Source of the DNA: Pseudomonas lundensis
GTDB lineage: Bacteria > Pseudomonadota > Gammaproteobacteria > Pseudomonadales > Pseudomonadaceae
NCBI RefSeq assembly: GCF_001042985.1
Contig: NZ_JYKY01000019.1
Coordinates: 40,526 to 104,525 of the forward strand
Direction of reading: 5' to 3'
Length of the DNA stretch: 64,000 bases
In this document: piece by piece, positions 36,810 to 45,273 of the stretch
How positions within the stretch are numbered: position 1 is the stretch's first letter
Layout: each line of letters opens with the position of its first letter
The notes under the pieces: generated by a model
Told to the model about the DNA's origin: nothing
Databases searched by the model: none
Seen by the model: the letters and a program-made list of their open reading frames with translations, nothing else
Program-made: the position numbers and the translations under genes

Positions 36810-37826
36810 ATGGAAAACCTGGATGCGCTGGTCTCTAAAGCACTAGAGGCTGTTGAGAGCGCTGAAGATATCAATGCCCTGGAGCAAATCCGGGTTCTTT
36901 ACCTTGGTAAAAAAGGCGAATTGACTCAGGTGATGAAGACCTTGGGGAATTTGCCGGCAGAGGAGCGCCCACAAGTAGGCGCGTTCATCAATGATGCCAA
37001 GGAGCGTGTCACAGTGGTTCTCAATGCGCGCAAGGCTCAGTTTGAGGAGGCCGAGCTGGCCGCCAAACTGTCTGCCGAATCCATTGATGTGACCCTGCCT
37101 GGTCGCGGCCAGACCTCCGGCGGTCTGCATCCGGTAACCCGGACTCTGGAACGTATTGAGCAGTTCTTCACCCACATTGGCTACGGCATTGCCGAAGGCC
37201 CTGAAGTTGAAGACGATTACCACAATTTCGAGGCGCTCAACATTCCGGGTCACCACCCGGCGCGCTCTATGCACGACACCTTTTATTTCAATGCGAACAT
37301 GCTGCTGCGTACCCATACCTCGCCGGTCCAGGTCCGTACCATGGAGTCAAAACAACCGCCGATCCGCATTGTCTGCCCGGGGCGTGTTTATCGCAGTGAC
37401 TCGGATATCACCCATTCGCCTATGTTTCATCAGGTTGAAGGCCTGCTGATTGATCGCGATATCAACTTTGCTGATCTCAAAGGCACGATCGAAGAATTCC
37501 TTCGGGTGTTCTTTGAAAAAGAATTGGCCGTTCGTTTTCGCCCTTCTTACTTCCCCTTCACCGAACCCTCGGCAGAAGTCGATATGGAGTGCGTGATGTG
37601 CAGCGGCAAGGGTTGTCGCGTCTGCAAACAGACGGGCTGGCTCGAGGTGATGGGGTGCGGAATGGTTCATCCTAATGTTCTGCGCATGTCCGGCATCGAC
37701 CCTGAAGAGTTCTCGGGTTTTGCTTTCGGCATGGGCGTAGAGCGTTTGGCCATGCTGCGTTACGGTGTGAACGACTTGCGTCTGTTCTTCGATAACGACT
37801 TGCGGTTCCTCGGACAATTTCGCTAG
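36810..37826 (+). CDS. pheS: Phenylalanyl-tRNA synthetase alpha subunit
   Basis: 338-aa class II synthetase subunit that carries the catalytic site of the PheRS (alpha-beta)2 enzyme. N-terminal coiled coil (~1-85), then motif 2 (GRVYRSDSDITHSPMFHQVE), the zinc-like CVMCSGKGCRVCKQTGW insert seen in many PheS, and motif 3 (FAFGMGVERLAML). ATG 36810 with an SD-like TGGAG; the frame is open upstream across the terminator but that part is not protein-like. Confidence 0.96.
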   Translation: MENLDALVSKALEAVESAEDINALEQIRVLYLGKKGELTQVMKTLGNLPAEERPQVGAFINDAKERVTVVLNARKAQFEEAELAAKLSAESIDVTLPGRGQTSGGLHPVTRTLERIEQFFTHIGYGIAEGPEVEDDYHNFEALNIPGHHPARSMHDTFYFNANMLLRTHTSPVQVRTMESKQPPIRIVCPGRVYRSDSDITHSPMFHQVEGLLIDRDINFADLKGTIEEFLRVFFEKELAVRFRPSYFPFTEPSAEVDMECVMCSGKGCRVCKQTGWLEVMGCGMVHPNVLRMSGIDPEEFSGFAFGMGVERLAMLRYGVNDLRLFFDNDLRFLGQFR

Positions 37827-37852
37827 TCGTAACGCATTTTTAGGAGAGCAGG

Positions 37853-40231
37853 ATGAAATTCAGTGAACAGTGGCTGCGTGGTTGGGTTAACCCGCAGGTA
37901 GAACGCGATGAGCTGGTTGCTCGTCTGTCGATGGCTGGCCTGGAAGTGGACAGTGTTGCACCGGTTGCCGGTGCATTTAGCGGTGTTGTTGTGGGCGAGG
38001 TATTGACCACTGAGCAACACCCGGACGCTGACAAGCTTCGTGTTTGCCAAGTAACCAATGGTATCGAAACTTTTCAAGTTGTCTGCGGGGCACCGAATGT
38101 GCGTCCGGGTCTGAAGATTCCGTTTGCGATGATCGGTGCTCAGTTGCCGGGCGACTTCAAGATCAAAAAGGCTAAGCTGCGCGGTGTTGAGTCCAATGGC
38201 ATGTTGTGCTCTCAAGCCGAGCTGCACATTGGCGAGGGTAATGACGGTCTGATGGAGCTTCCTGCGGATGCTCCGGTAGGCGAAGATATTCGCGTTTATC
38301 TGAACCTCGAAGACGCGAGTATTGAGGTCGATTTGACCCCGAACCGTGGCGATTGCTTGTCATTGGCCGGTCTGGCTCGTGAAGTGGGGGCTTTGTACGC
38401 AGCAGAAGTGACACGCCCGGTGATTGAGCCTGTCCCTGCCGTACATGACGAAGTCCGCTCTGTAGAGGTGTTGGCGCCATCGGCCTGCCCTCGTTATCTG
38501 GGACGTATCATTCGCAATGTGGACTTAACCCGCCCTACACCCTTGTGGATGGTGGAGCGCTTGCGCCGCGCCGATGTGCGCAGCATCGATGCTGCGGTCG
38601 ACATCACCAATTATGTGATGCTGGAGCTGGGGCAGCCTCTTCATGCATTTGATCTCGCCGAAATCAACGGCGGTATTCGTGTACGTATGGCGGAAGAGGG
38701 CGAAAAGCTGGTCTTGCTTGATGGCCAGGAAGTGACCTTGCGCAGTGACACATTGGTGATTGCAGATCATCACCGTGCGCTGGCTATTGCTGGTGTGATG
38801 GGGGGTGAGCACAGCGGCGTATCGGCGACCACGCGAGATGTATTTCTTGAGAGCGCCTTTTTCGATCAGATTGCCGTAGCAGGCAAAGCACGTTCTTACG
38901 GCTTGCACACGGATGCCTCCCACCGCTATGAGCGTGGAGTGGACTGGAACCTGGCCCGCGAAGCCATGGAGCGCGCCACTGGCTTATTGCTGGAGATTAC
39001 AGGCGGGGAAGCAGGTCCGATTATTGAAACTGTCGCCCAGCAATTCCTGCCTTCGATTGCGCCCATCACCTTGCGTGCCGCGCGTATCAGTCAGATGCTG
39101 GGAATGGAGATGGACGGCAGCGAGGTCGAGCGTTTGCTCTGCGCCTTGGGACTGACAGTCACTGCAATTGGCGAAGGGCAGTGGCGCGTAGAGGTCCCAA
39201 GTCATCGTTTCGATATCAGTCTGGAAGTGGATCTGATAGAAGAGCTGGCTCGCTTGTATGGCTATAACCGTCTTCCAGTCCGTTATCCGCAAGCTCGCCT
39301 GGCGCCTCAGGCCAAGGCCGAAGCTCGCAGTGATTTGCCAGAACTGCGCCGTTTGCTGGTAGCGCGCGGATATCAAGAAGCTATCACCTACAGTTTCATT
39401 GACCCTAAACAGTTTGAGCTTTTCAGTCCTTACCTCGAGCCTTTGCTGTTAGCCAATCCTATATCCAATGATATGGCTGCAATGCGTGCTTCCTTGTGGC
39501 CTGGCCTGGTCAAGGCATTGCAACACAACTTAAACCGTCAACAGGATCGAGTTCGTCTTTTTGAAAGCGGACTGCGCTTTGTCGGGCAGCTTGAAGGTCT
39601 CAAGCAAGAGTCCATGCTGGCGGGCGTAGTGTGCGGCACTCGCTTGCCTGAAGGTTGGGCGCAGGGTCGTGAAACAGTCGACTTTTTTGACATAAAAGCT
39701 GATGTAGAAGCTGTGCTGGGCTTTGCGGGTGCTTTGGATTCTTTTGAATTTGTCCCTGGTCAGCATCCGGCGCTCCATCCAGGACAGACTGCACGCATTG
39801 AGCGAGATGGTCGTCTGGTAGGTTTTGTAGGCGCGCTTCACCCGGAACTAAACAAAAAACTGGGTCTGGACAGGCCGGTTTTTGTTTTTGAGCTGGTGTT
39901 GGCTGAAGTGGCATTGGGCAAAATGCCGAAATTCTCGGAGCTTTCGCGCTTTCCGGAAGTCCGTCGCGATTTGGCATTGATTGCCGATAAAGACGTGGCT
40001 GCCCGTGATGTGTTGAATGTCATCCGTGAAAATGCGGGCGAATGGTTGACAGACTTGAGGCTTTTCGACGTTTACCAAGGTAAAGGTATTGATCCCAATA
40101 GAAAAAGCCTTGCAGTCGGCTTGACCTGGCAGCATCCATCGCGCACTCTTAATGACGATGAGGTGAATACCACGACGCAGAACATCCTCACCTCGCTCGA
40201 ACAAAGGTTGAACGCCACGTTAAGGAAGTGA
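37853..40231 (+). CDS. pheT: Phenylalanyl-tRNA synthetase beta subunit
   Basis: 792 aa. tRNA-binding OB domain (EHPDADKLRVCQV), B3/B4 editing domain (VDITNYVMLELGQPLHAFD), B5 domain (LDLT-type DLTPNRGDCLSLAG earlier), and C-terminal anticodon-binding domain (FPEVRRDLALI). Forms the heterotetramer with PheS. SD AGGAGAG. Followed within 3 bp by ihfA. Confidence 0.96.
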   Translation: MKFSEQWLRGWVNPQVERDELVARLSMAGLEVDSVAPVAGAFSGVVVGEVLTTEQHPDADKLRVCQVTNGIETFQVVCGAPNVRPGLKIPFAMIGAQLPGDFKIKKAKLRGVESNGMLCSQAELHIGEGNDGLMELPADAPVGEDIRVYLNLEDASIEVDLTPNRGDCLSLAGLAREVGALYAAEVTRPVIEPVPAVHDEVRSVEVLAPSACPRYLGRIIRNVDLTRPTPLWMVERLRRADVRSIDAAVDITNYVMLELGQPLHAFDLAEINGGIRVRMAEEGEKLVLLDGQEVTLRSDTLVIADHHRALAIAGVMGGEHSGVSATTRDVFLESAFFDQIAVAGKARSYGLHTDASHRYERGVDWNLAREAMERATGLLLEITGGEAGPIIETVAQQFLPSIAPITLRAARISQMLGMEMDGSEVERLLCALGLTVTAIGEGQWRVEVPSHRFDISLEVDLIEELARLYGYNRLPVRYPQARLAPQAKAEARSDLPELRRLLVARGYQEAITYSFIDPKQFELFSPYLEPLLLANPISNDMAAMRASLWPGLVKALQHNLNRQQDRVRLFESGLRFVGQLEGLKQESMLAGVVCGTRLPEGWAQGRETVDFFDIKADVEAVLGFAGALDSFEFVPGQHPALHPGQTARIERDGRLVGFVGALHPELNKKLGLDRPVFVFELVLAEVALGKMPKFSELSRFPEVRRDLALIADKDVAARDVLNVIRENAGEWLTDLRLFDVYQGKGIDPNRKSLAVGLTWQHPSRTLNDDEVNTTTQNILTSLEQRLNATLRK

Positions 40232-40234
40232 CGT

Positions 40235-40537
40235 ATGGGGGCTCTGACGAAAGCTGAAATGGCGGAACGTCTTTATGAAGAGCTGGGCCTGAATAAACGT
40301 GAAGCCAAAGAATTGGTGGAGCTTTTTTTCGAAGAGATCAGGCACGCTCTTGAAGACAACGAACAGGTCAAGTTGTCCGGTTTTGGCAACTTTGACTTGC
40401 GTGACAAGCGACAGCGGCCTGGCCGCAATCCGAAAACGGGAGAGGAAATCCCGATCACGGCACGCCGTGTGGTCACCTTTCGTCCAGGGCAGAAGTTGAA
40501 GGCCCGAGTAGAGGCTTATGCTGGAACCAAGTCATAA
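40235..40537 (+). CDS. ihfA: Integration host factor alpha subunit
   Basis: 100-aa HU/IHF-family DNA-bending protein: LTKAEMAERLYEELGLNKRE, VKLSGFGNFDLRDKRQRPGR, and TARRVVTFRPGQKLK. Dimerises with IhfB. The pheST-ihfA order is conserved in gammaproteobacteria. Its 3' end overlaps the merR gene by 20 bp. Confidence 0.97.
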   Translation: MGALTKAEMAERLYEELGLNKREAKELVELFFEEIRHALEDNEQVKLSGFGNFDLRDKRQRPGRNPKTGEEIPITARRVVTFRPGQKLKARVEAYAGTKS

Positions 40538-40874
40538 CGACGAGCTCCCGCCCATTCCAGGCAAACGCTACTTCGCCATAGGCGAAGTTAGCGAATTGTG
40601 TGCGGTCAAACCGCATGTGCTGCGATATTGGGAGCAAGAGTTTCCTCAACTGAATCCCGTAAAACGGCGCGGAAATCGCCGGTATTATCAACGCCAGGAC
40701 GTGTTGATGATCCGGCAAATTCGCGCCTTGTTGTATGACCAAGGCTTCACAATTGGAGGTGCACGACTGCGCCTTTCAGGCGATGAGGCTAAAGATGATA
40801 CAACTCAGTACAAGCAATTGATCCGCCAAACCATTTCAGAGCTTGAAGATGTTTTGCTGATCCTTCGCAAATAA
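40518..40874 (+). CDS. MerR-family transcriptional regulator
   Basis: 118 aa with a MerR winged-helix domain: YFAIGEVSELCAVKPHVLRY, WEQEFPQLNPVKRRGNRRYY, DVLMIRQIRALLYDQGFTI. It lacks the metal-binding cysteines of MerR proper and has a short C-terminal helix. This gene between ihfA and tRNA-Pro is a constant feature of Pseudomonas; target genes are not evident from sequence. Confidence 0.93.
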   Translation: MLEPSHNDELPPIPGKRYFAIGEVSELCAVKPHVLRYWEQEFPQLNPVKRRGNRRYYQRQDVLMIRQIRALLYDQGFTIGGARLRLSGDEAKDDTTQYKQLIRQTISELEDVLLILRK

Positions 40875-40952
40875 CTTGGCGAATACTACTTCCTCTTTTC
40901 CAAAGCTTAGGGTATATTTGCCGCGTTATTTCAATTAGTTCTAACGCCTAGT

Positions 40953-41029
40953 CGGGGCGTAGCGCAGTCCGGTAGCGCACTAGCATGGGGTGCTAGGGGT
41001 CGAGTGTTCGAATCACTCCGTCCCGACCA
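40953..41029 (+). tRNA. tRNA-Pro (anticodon GGG)
   Basis: 77 nt including encoded CCA. Acceptor CGGGGCG pairs with CGTCCCG; the anticodon stem CTAGC/GCTAG closes the loop ATGGGGT, giving anticodon GGG; T arm GAGTG-TTCGAAT-CACTC. All DNA after it to the window's edge is accessory in character, so this tRNA is the likely integration site of the island. Confidence 0.96.
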
Positions 41030-41039
41030 TATAATTCAA

Positions 41040-41080
41040 GGGGTTGCGAGATTTTGTCTCGCGACCCCTTTTTTATTTTT
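41040..41080 (+). terminator. Terminator after tRNA-Pro
   Basis: GGGGTTGCGAGA-ttttg-TCTCGCGACCCC followed by TTTTTTATTTTT. It begins 10 nt after the tRNA CCA and marks the last clearly core feature. Confidence 0.93.
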
Positions 41081-41409
41081 GTCGTTTTTACCCCTACAAA
41101 ACGACTGGCTCTGGGTGGAATCTTCGGCTGATACAAAGGCCAGAGTTTGTCCCGGAAGGCACAAGCAGCACGTCAATGCGTCCAGTCAGACCTTCAGGCC
41201 GAACGGACGTTTACGCAGAGCTGTCCGTTCTTGATCAGCTAATCGTTGCTCTGAAAATCGCGAACAATACTCTCGCTTGGACTGATAGGGCTGAGTGCGC
41301 AGACAGAAGTGTTCGAGAGATGTTGAATGGGGGCTGAGCTCGACTTCACGTGATTCGCGCCCTGGGCATGAGGATCCTCAGAGTCGGATTGTCGTTTTCA
41401 TGTGCTTAA

Positions 41410-41709
41410 CTAAGCGACACGCTTGGTCGGCTGACGTTCGCATATGGCTTTGCCGTACGGAGGGATGAAGCGTATCGTGCTGGCAAAAGGACATGAATAG
41501 ATATTTGCCTCGCAAGGATGACGTTTCTTCTCTGAGCGCCCATCTCTACGCTGCATATCCTTAGCATCCTGCTTAAGGATCAGGCATCCAGACATTCCTA
41601 AAAAACATCGTTGGAACAAGCTTGCCGGGATGTCCTGCGTTTCTTCCTGCGTAAGCGTTGATAGCTCATAAAAGCTAACTTGAAGGCTGAAATGTGGATT
41701 TTTCGACAT
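41410..41709 (-). CDS. Small hypothetical protein (uncertain)
   Basis: Open frame of 99 aa, MSKNPHFSLQVSFYEL..., with several cysteines (RCFLGMSGCLILK, YSCPFAS) and a basic C terminus. No SD of note and no recognised family. It could be a decayed fragment or spurious. Confidence 0.3.
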   Translation of the reverse strand: MSKNPHFSLQVSFYELSTLTQEETQDIPASLFQRCFLGMSGCLILKQDAKDMQRRDGRSEKKRHPCEANIYSCPFASTIRFIPPYGKAICERQPTKRVA

Positions 41710-41827
41710 TATTAAAATTTTGGGATGACGCCAGCACTGCTCAGCTAATGGCTCCGCGTGTAGTCATGGTGGCCGTGGCGGCTTTATGCCTTTGGTATAT
41801 CGAAGATATTTCATCCCATCGTTCGTG

Positions 41828-41916
41828 TTGAGCCGAAGGCTCAAGTCGCTTACCCCACATCACTCAAGTGGCTCCGCTTGAGATGCGCTGGAAAATTTTC
41901 TTGACGGGATGTGGGG
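41828..41916 (+). repeat. Nested inverted repeats in the leader of the defence cassette
   Basis: Three paired elements: TTGAGCC-gaa-GGCTCAA (41828-41844, 7-bp stem); CTCAAGTG-gctc-CGCTTGAG (41863-41882, 8-bp stem with one T-G pair); and an outer pair CCCCACATC (41853-41861) with GATGTGGGG (41908-41916) that encloses the second hairpin. Together they could fold in DNA or RNA just 35 nt upstream of the first cassette gene. Confidence 0.6.
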
Positions 41917-41950
41917 GATATAACGGGCCAGCTTCAAACAAGGGAATGCA

Positions 41951-43333
41951 ATGCAGTTAAACCGGTTTCTGACTGAATACGATGACGAGCTGAGCGGCGA
42001 CAGCTATATCGACCCTCTAGGCGTGCTGGTGATCTGGTCGGCCTTTGGCCAGCAGATCTTCCGCAACCGGGTCAATTCCATTTCCAACGACGTGCGCAAT
42101 TACACCCTCAACCTGCTGCACCATACGTTGATTCGCGACTTGTGCGACGACGATGCCGTGCAACCCAGCAAGGCGCTGGTCGAGGAGGTAGGCGATAAAC
42201 ACAGTCTGGCGTTACGTCAAGCTTGTTTGGTCTACCTGGAAAACCTTTTTACTTATGCAATGGTCGCTGCACCTGCCAATGCAGGGGTGGAAAGCCTGGG
42301 TATTCTGGGGGCCAGTAAGGCCCGTGCCCGGCTAGAGGCACAAGGCAATCCAAAGCTTCAATTTACCCACAAAAAAGCAGGCTACCTACTCGTACGCCAG
42401 TTGGGGCTAGGCGTGAGTGGGCGTTACAAGACCCCCTTTATGGAAATGGGCTTTTTTAACGCGACCTACAACTACCACCATCAGCCCGAAGCGGCCAAGC
42501 TGTGGGACAAAAGCCACCTGCTGATCCAAGGCTGTGAACGACTGGCAGCTTTGTACAAGGAAGCCAAGGCGCATCTGATGGAGTTGCTGCAAGGCTATCG
42601 GCGCAAGTCTACGTTCTCCTTCGATGACTTGCCGGCCAGCCTGCTGGATGCCTACCGCAAGGCGCTACCAAGCCCAAGCCAAGTGGGTGCGGATACCCGT
42701 GATTTCTGGCTGGATATTACCGGCTTGGCTAGCGGCGCTGCGGGTGCTCTGTTGAGTGTGCTCGATAAACAGGCGCAGCAGTCGCCCGAGTTACCTTTGC
42801 CCATACAACAATTGTTTTCTTTGGGTCGTCAGCACTGTTGCGATCCCGTGGAGCAGCGAAAACTGCTTCACGTACAAACTCTGGAGCCTCTGCTGGCGGA
42901 AGCCGATTTGATGTTTACCTTGGCGCGTCATGCCAAGAATCAGAGTATTTCGCAGATCGAGGCCCACTGGCAGGCGCTTGGTCGTAATGCCAATACCCTG
43001 GCAACCGCTGCTAGCCAGATAGAAGAACTGCCGTCGCTGACTTCCGTGTTGACCGGCACCGGCCAAAAACGCCTGGGATATTTACTGAAGCTGTCCCGTA
43101 CAGGAAGTTTTGCCGAGCAATTGCGCGGGTTGCTCGATTATCACGCAGGGGTGATGCGTGGTCGTGGGCAGCAGCCTTGGGTGCAAGCGCAGGATTTTGA
43201 GCGGATTAAAGTCAATGCCCGCACTACGACTTTACCGACCGCTGAAAAATGGCCAGCCGGGCGTTGGGTGAATAATTATTACATCCCGCAGTTCCGAAAT
43301 CTGGTGGCTGGTTACCGGGGGGGGCAGCCATGA
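41951..43333 (+). CDS. Unknown protein, first gene of a PLD/SNF2-helicase defence-like cassette
   Basis: 460 aa, family not recognised. No signal peptide, membrane helix or enzyme motif stands out. The N-terminal region (DPLGVLVIWSAFGQQIF, VRNYTLNLLHHTLIRDL) and the rest look largely alpha-helical, consistent with a structural or target-recognition subunit. SD AAGGGA five nt upstream of ATG 41951. Its stop overlaps the start of the PLD gene (ATGA), so the three genes of this cassette are translationally coupled and probably form one complex or pathway. By context a component of an anti-phage system; that function is inference only. Confidence 0.8.
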   Translation: MQLNRFLTEYDDELSGDSYIDPLGVLVIWSAFGQQIFRNRVNSISNDVRNYTLNLLHHTLIRDLCDDDAVQPSKALVEEVGDKHSLALRQACLVYLENLFTYAMVAAPANAGVESLGILGASKARARLEAQGNPKLQFTHKKAGYLLVRQLGLGVSGRYKTPFMEMGFFNATYNYHHQPEAAKLWDKSHLLIQGCERLAALYKEAKAHLMELLQGYRRKSTFSFDDLPASLLDAYRKALPSPSQVGADTRDFWLDITGLASGAAGALLSVLDKQAQQSPELPLPIQQLFSLGRQHCCDPVEQRKLLHVQTLEPLLAEADLMFTLARHAKNQSISQIEAHWQALGRNANTLATAASQIEELPSLTSVLTGTGQKRLGYLLKLSRTGSFAEQLRGLLDYHAGVMRGRGQQPWVQAQDFERIKVNARTTTLPTAEKWPAGRWVNNYYIPQFRNLVAGYRGGQP

Positions 43334-45273
43334 AACTGCTGAATGCCTTTGCCGAACAGATCAAAGTCTGCGGCAAGCTGAAGCGGGTGTGGCTGACAAG
43401 CTTCAATATTGATATCGAATTTATCGAAACCTACCTGCTGCCCACAATACTGGGGGCAGAGATCCCACGCACGCGTATGGATTATGAGGCCTTGCAGTTG
43501 GTGCTGAATGATAGCGGCATTGACTTTCGGGTGTTTTGCGATCGGCGCTTTATTGGTGCCGATCAGAACAAGCGCACTTCGATATCGGTATATGGAGTAT
43601 CGCCGGGCAACAAGGTTGAGCTGACTCGCCTGGGGATCACCGAAGACAGCCTTTTCCATGCCAAAGTGATTTATCTGGAGGGGGAATATGGCCGCGTGTT
43701 GGGTGCGGGCAGTGCCAACCTGACGCTCAGTGGCTGGGGGCGCAATCAGGAAGTCTTTCATTTTGTATCGGTGGAAACCCTGGCGCTTTACCAGTCGTTG
43801 AAAGCGTTTTTTCAGGTTGTTTTTGCCAATGTGGGCGAGGAGTGCCCCTTAGAAAAACGTAGAGTTTTTGCTCGAAGCGAGTCTCCCGTGCATTTCTGCC
43901 ACAGCTTCCAGAGTGAGGCATTCATCAGCCAACTATTCGGTGGTAAATCGTTGCAGCGTCTGGCGGTGTGGTCGCCGTATTTTCCCAAAGACCTTGCAGG
44001 GTTTATTCGTGATCTGAAACAGAACTTCAACCAGCCCCAGCTGAAGGTCAGCTTGGTGGCGGACCGAGTGGATGGGCAGTACCTGCGGACCCAGTGGAGT
44101 GACGCGCTGGGGCAACTGTTCAAGGACAAAGAACTGATTCTGTGCCAGAACCCGCGCGCGCTGGATGAGCGGATGTCCATGTGCCACGCCAAACTCTGGA
44201 AGACTTCCAGGCACCTGGCGATCGGTTCCTGGAACTTTACCCATGCGGGGGCCAATGCACGAGTCGGCGGGCAGGCTGACGGGCGCCACAACAACATCGA
44301 AGCGGGCTTTATTATTGCTGACAACAGTCCGATTGATCCGCTGTTGGGTAAGGTGCTGGATGCACATGACGGCCTGTTTGCTACGGATGAACAATTGGCA
44401 GCCGAGGCGCTTGTGGCGCCTGAACCCCTGCCGTTTGATATTGCCGTAACGTTTGACTGGGCCAGCCAGACCTACTGTTTTAAAGGTCAGTGGCATGCAG
44501 CTTGCTCGCCGGAGCAGGACTTTACCCTGCGCTTGCCTGACCATGAAAAGCCACTTCCTCTGCACTGGATGCCGCAGAAAAAAGCCCTCCAGATCTCTGA
44601 TCTGCCCATAGGTACAGTGCGCGCACTACTCACCGACCACTGCTTCAGAGTGTTTAGGGGGGACAAGCTTTGCCACGTTGGCATGCTGATCGAAACCCAC
44701 ACGCAGCATCGACGCGCCCAGCAGTACGATGATTTGAAAAGTCTGTTTGACGCCATGACGTATGCCGGTAACGAACCTTCGCTGGAAGATGCAAGCTACC
44801 GGGTGCGAGAAACCGAGAGCGGCGAGCTGCTTTTGGACGGGGCGACCTGGGATGGGAGCAATACGATGCAAGCTGTGGGAGATTCAGGCGAGATCAGCTA
44901 CTTCCGGCTGTTTTCTGCCAGCTACCAGTATGCCGCGCGACTTCATGAGATTGAGCACATTCATACGCTCGAACGCTGGGTCTTTAGTCGGCCGGGCTGC
45001 CTGGAGGAGTTGGTAGGGAAAGCGGCTGAACGTATCGGAAAAAACGGCGCCGATGTGTTCAGCTGGTTTCTGGCTCAGGAAGTTAATGGCCTGTGTGAAT
45101 TGGCAGTTCGTATTCGTCAACGCTTACCCAAAAATGGGCAGTCCGTGCCGCTGTCGCGATGGCGGGCATTGTTTATTACGGAGCCTGAATTACCGGCTGG
45201 CGCCAACGATGCTTATCGTCAGCGCTTGCAGCAGGAGTATCAGCTAATCAGTGGCAAGTGGGGCACACAATGA
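43330..45273 (+). CDS. Phospholipase D-superfamily protein (putative nuclease) of the cassette
   Basis: 647 aa. Two HKD-like half-sites: HAKVIYLEG...GAGSANLT near aa 111-131 and HAKLWKTS...IGSWNFT near aa 287-304. Both keep H-x-K and G-S-x-N; the acidic residue of the textbook HxKx4D is E or absent. Two such sites in one chain form a PLD-type active site, which in defence operons is usually a nuclease. The C-terminal ~300 residues have no recognised motif. Followed by an SNF2-type helicase with ATGA overlap, a pairing also seen in DISARM (DrmC with a helicase), though the other DISARM genes are absent. Confidence 0.82.
   Translation: MKLLNAFAEQIKVCGKLKRVWLTSFNIDIEFIETYLLPTILGAEIPRTRMDYEALQLVLNDSGIDFRVFCDRRFIGADQNKRTSISVYGVSPGNKVELTRLGITEDSLFHAKVIYLEGEYGRVLGAGSANLTLSGWGRNQEVFHFVSVETLALYQSLKAFFQVVFANVGEECPLEKRRVFARSESPVHFCHSFQSEAFISQLFGGKSLQRLAVWSPYFPKDLAGFIRDLKQNFNQPQLKVSLVADRVDGQYLRTQWSDALGQLFKDKELILCQNPRALDERMSMCHAKLWKTSRHLAIGSWNFTHAGANARVGGQADGRHNNIEAGFIIADNSPIDPLLGKVLDAHDGLFATDEQLAAEALVAPEPLPFDIAVTFDWASQTYCFKGQWHAACSPEQDFTLRLPDHEKPLPLHWMPQKKALQISDLPIGTVRALLTDHCFRVFRGDKLCHVGMLIETHTQHRRAQQYDDLKSLFDAMTYAGNEPSLEDASYRVRETESGELLLDGATWDGSNTMQAVGDSGEISYFRLFSASYQYAARLHEIEHIHTLERWVFSRPGCLEELVGKAAERIGKNGADVFSWFLAQEVNGLCELAVRIRQRLPKNGQSVPLSRWRALFITEPELPAGANDAYRQRLQQEYQLISGKWGTQ

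Larger units (their letters stand above)
41081..41950. other. Island left-edge region, mostly non-coding
   Basis: About 870 bp with no recognisable gene. It contains two weak short ORFs (41176-41337 on +, 54 codons including stop, MRPVRPSGRTDVYAEL...; and 41410-41709 on -, 99 aa, listed separately) and a set of inverted repeats at 41828-41916 before the defence cassette. No integrase or attachment-site repeat is recognisable. Confidence 0.6.
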
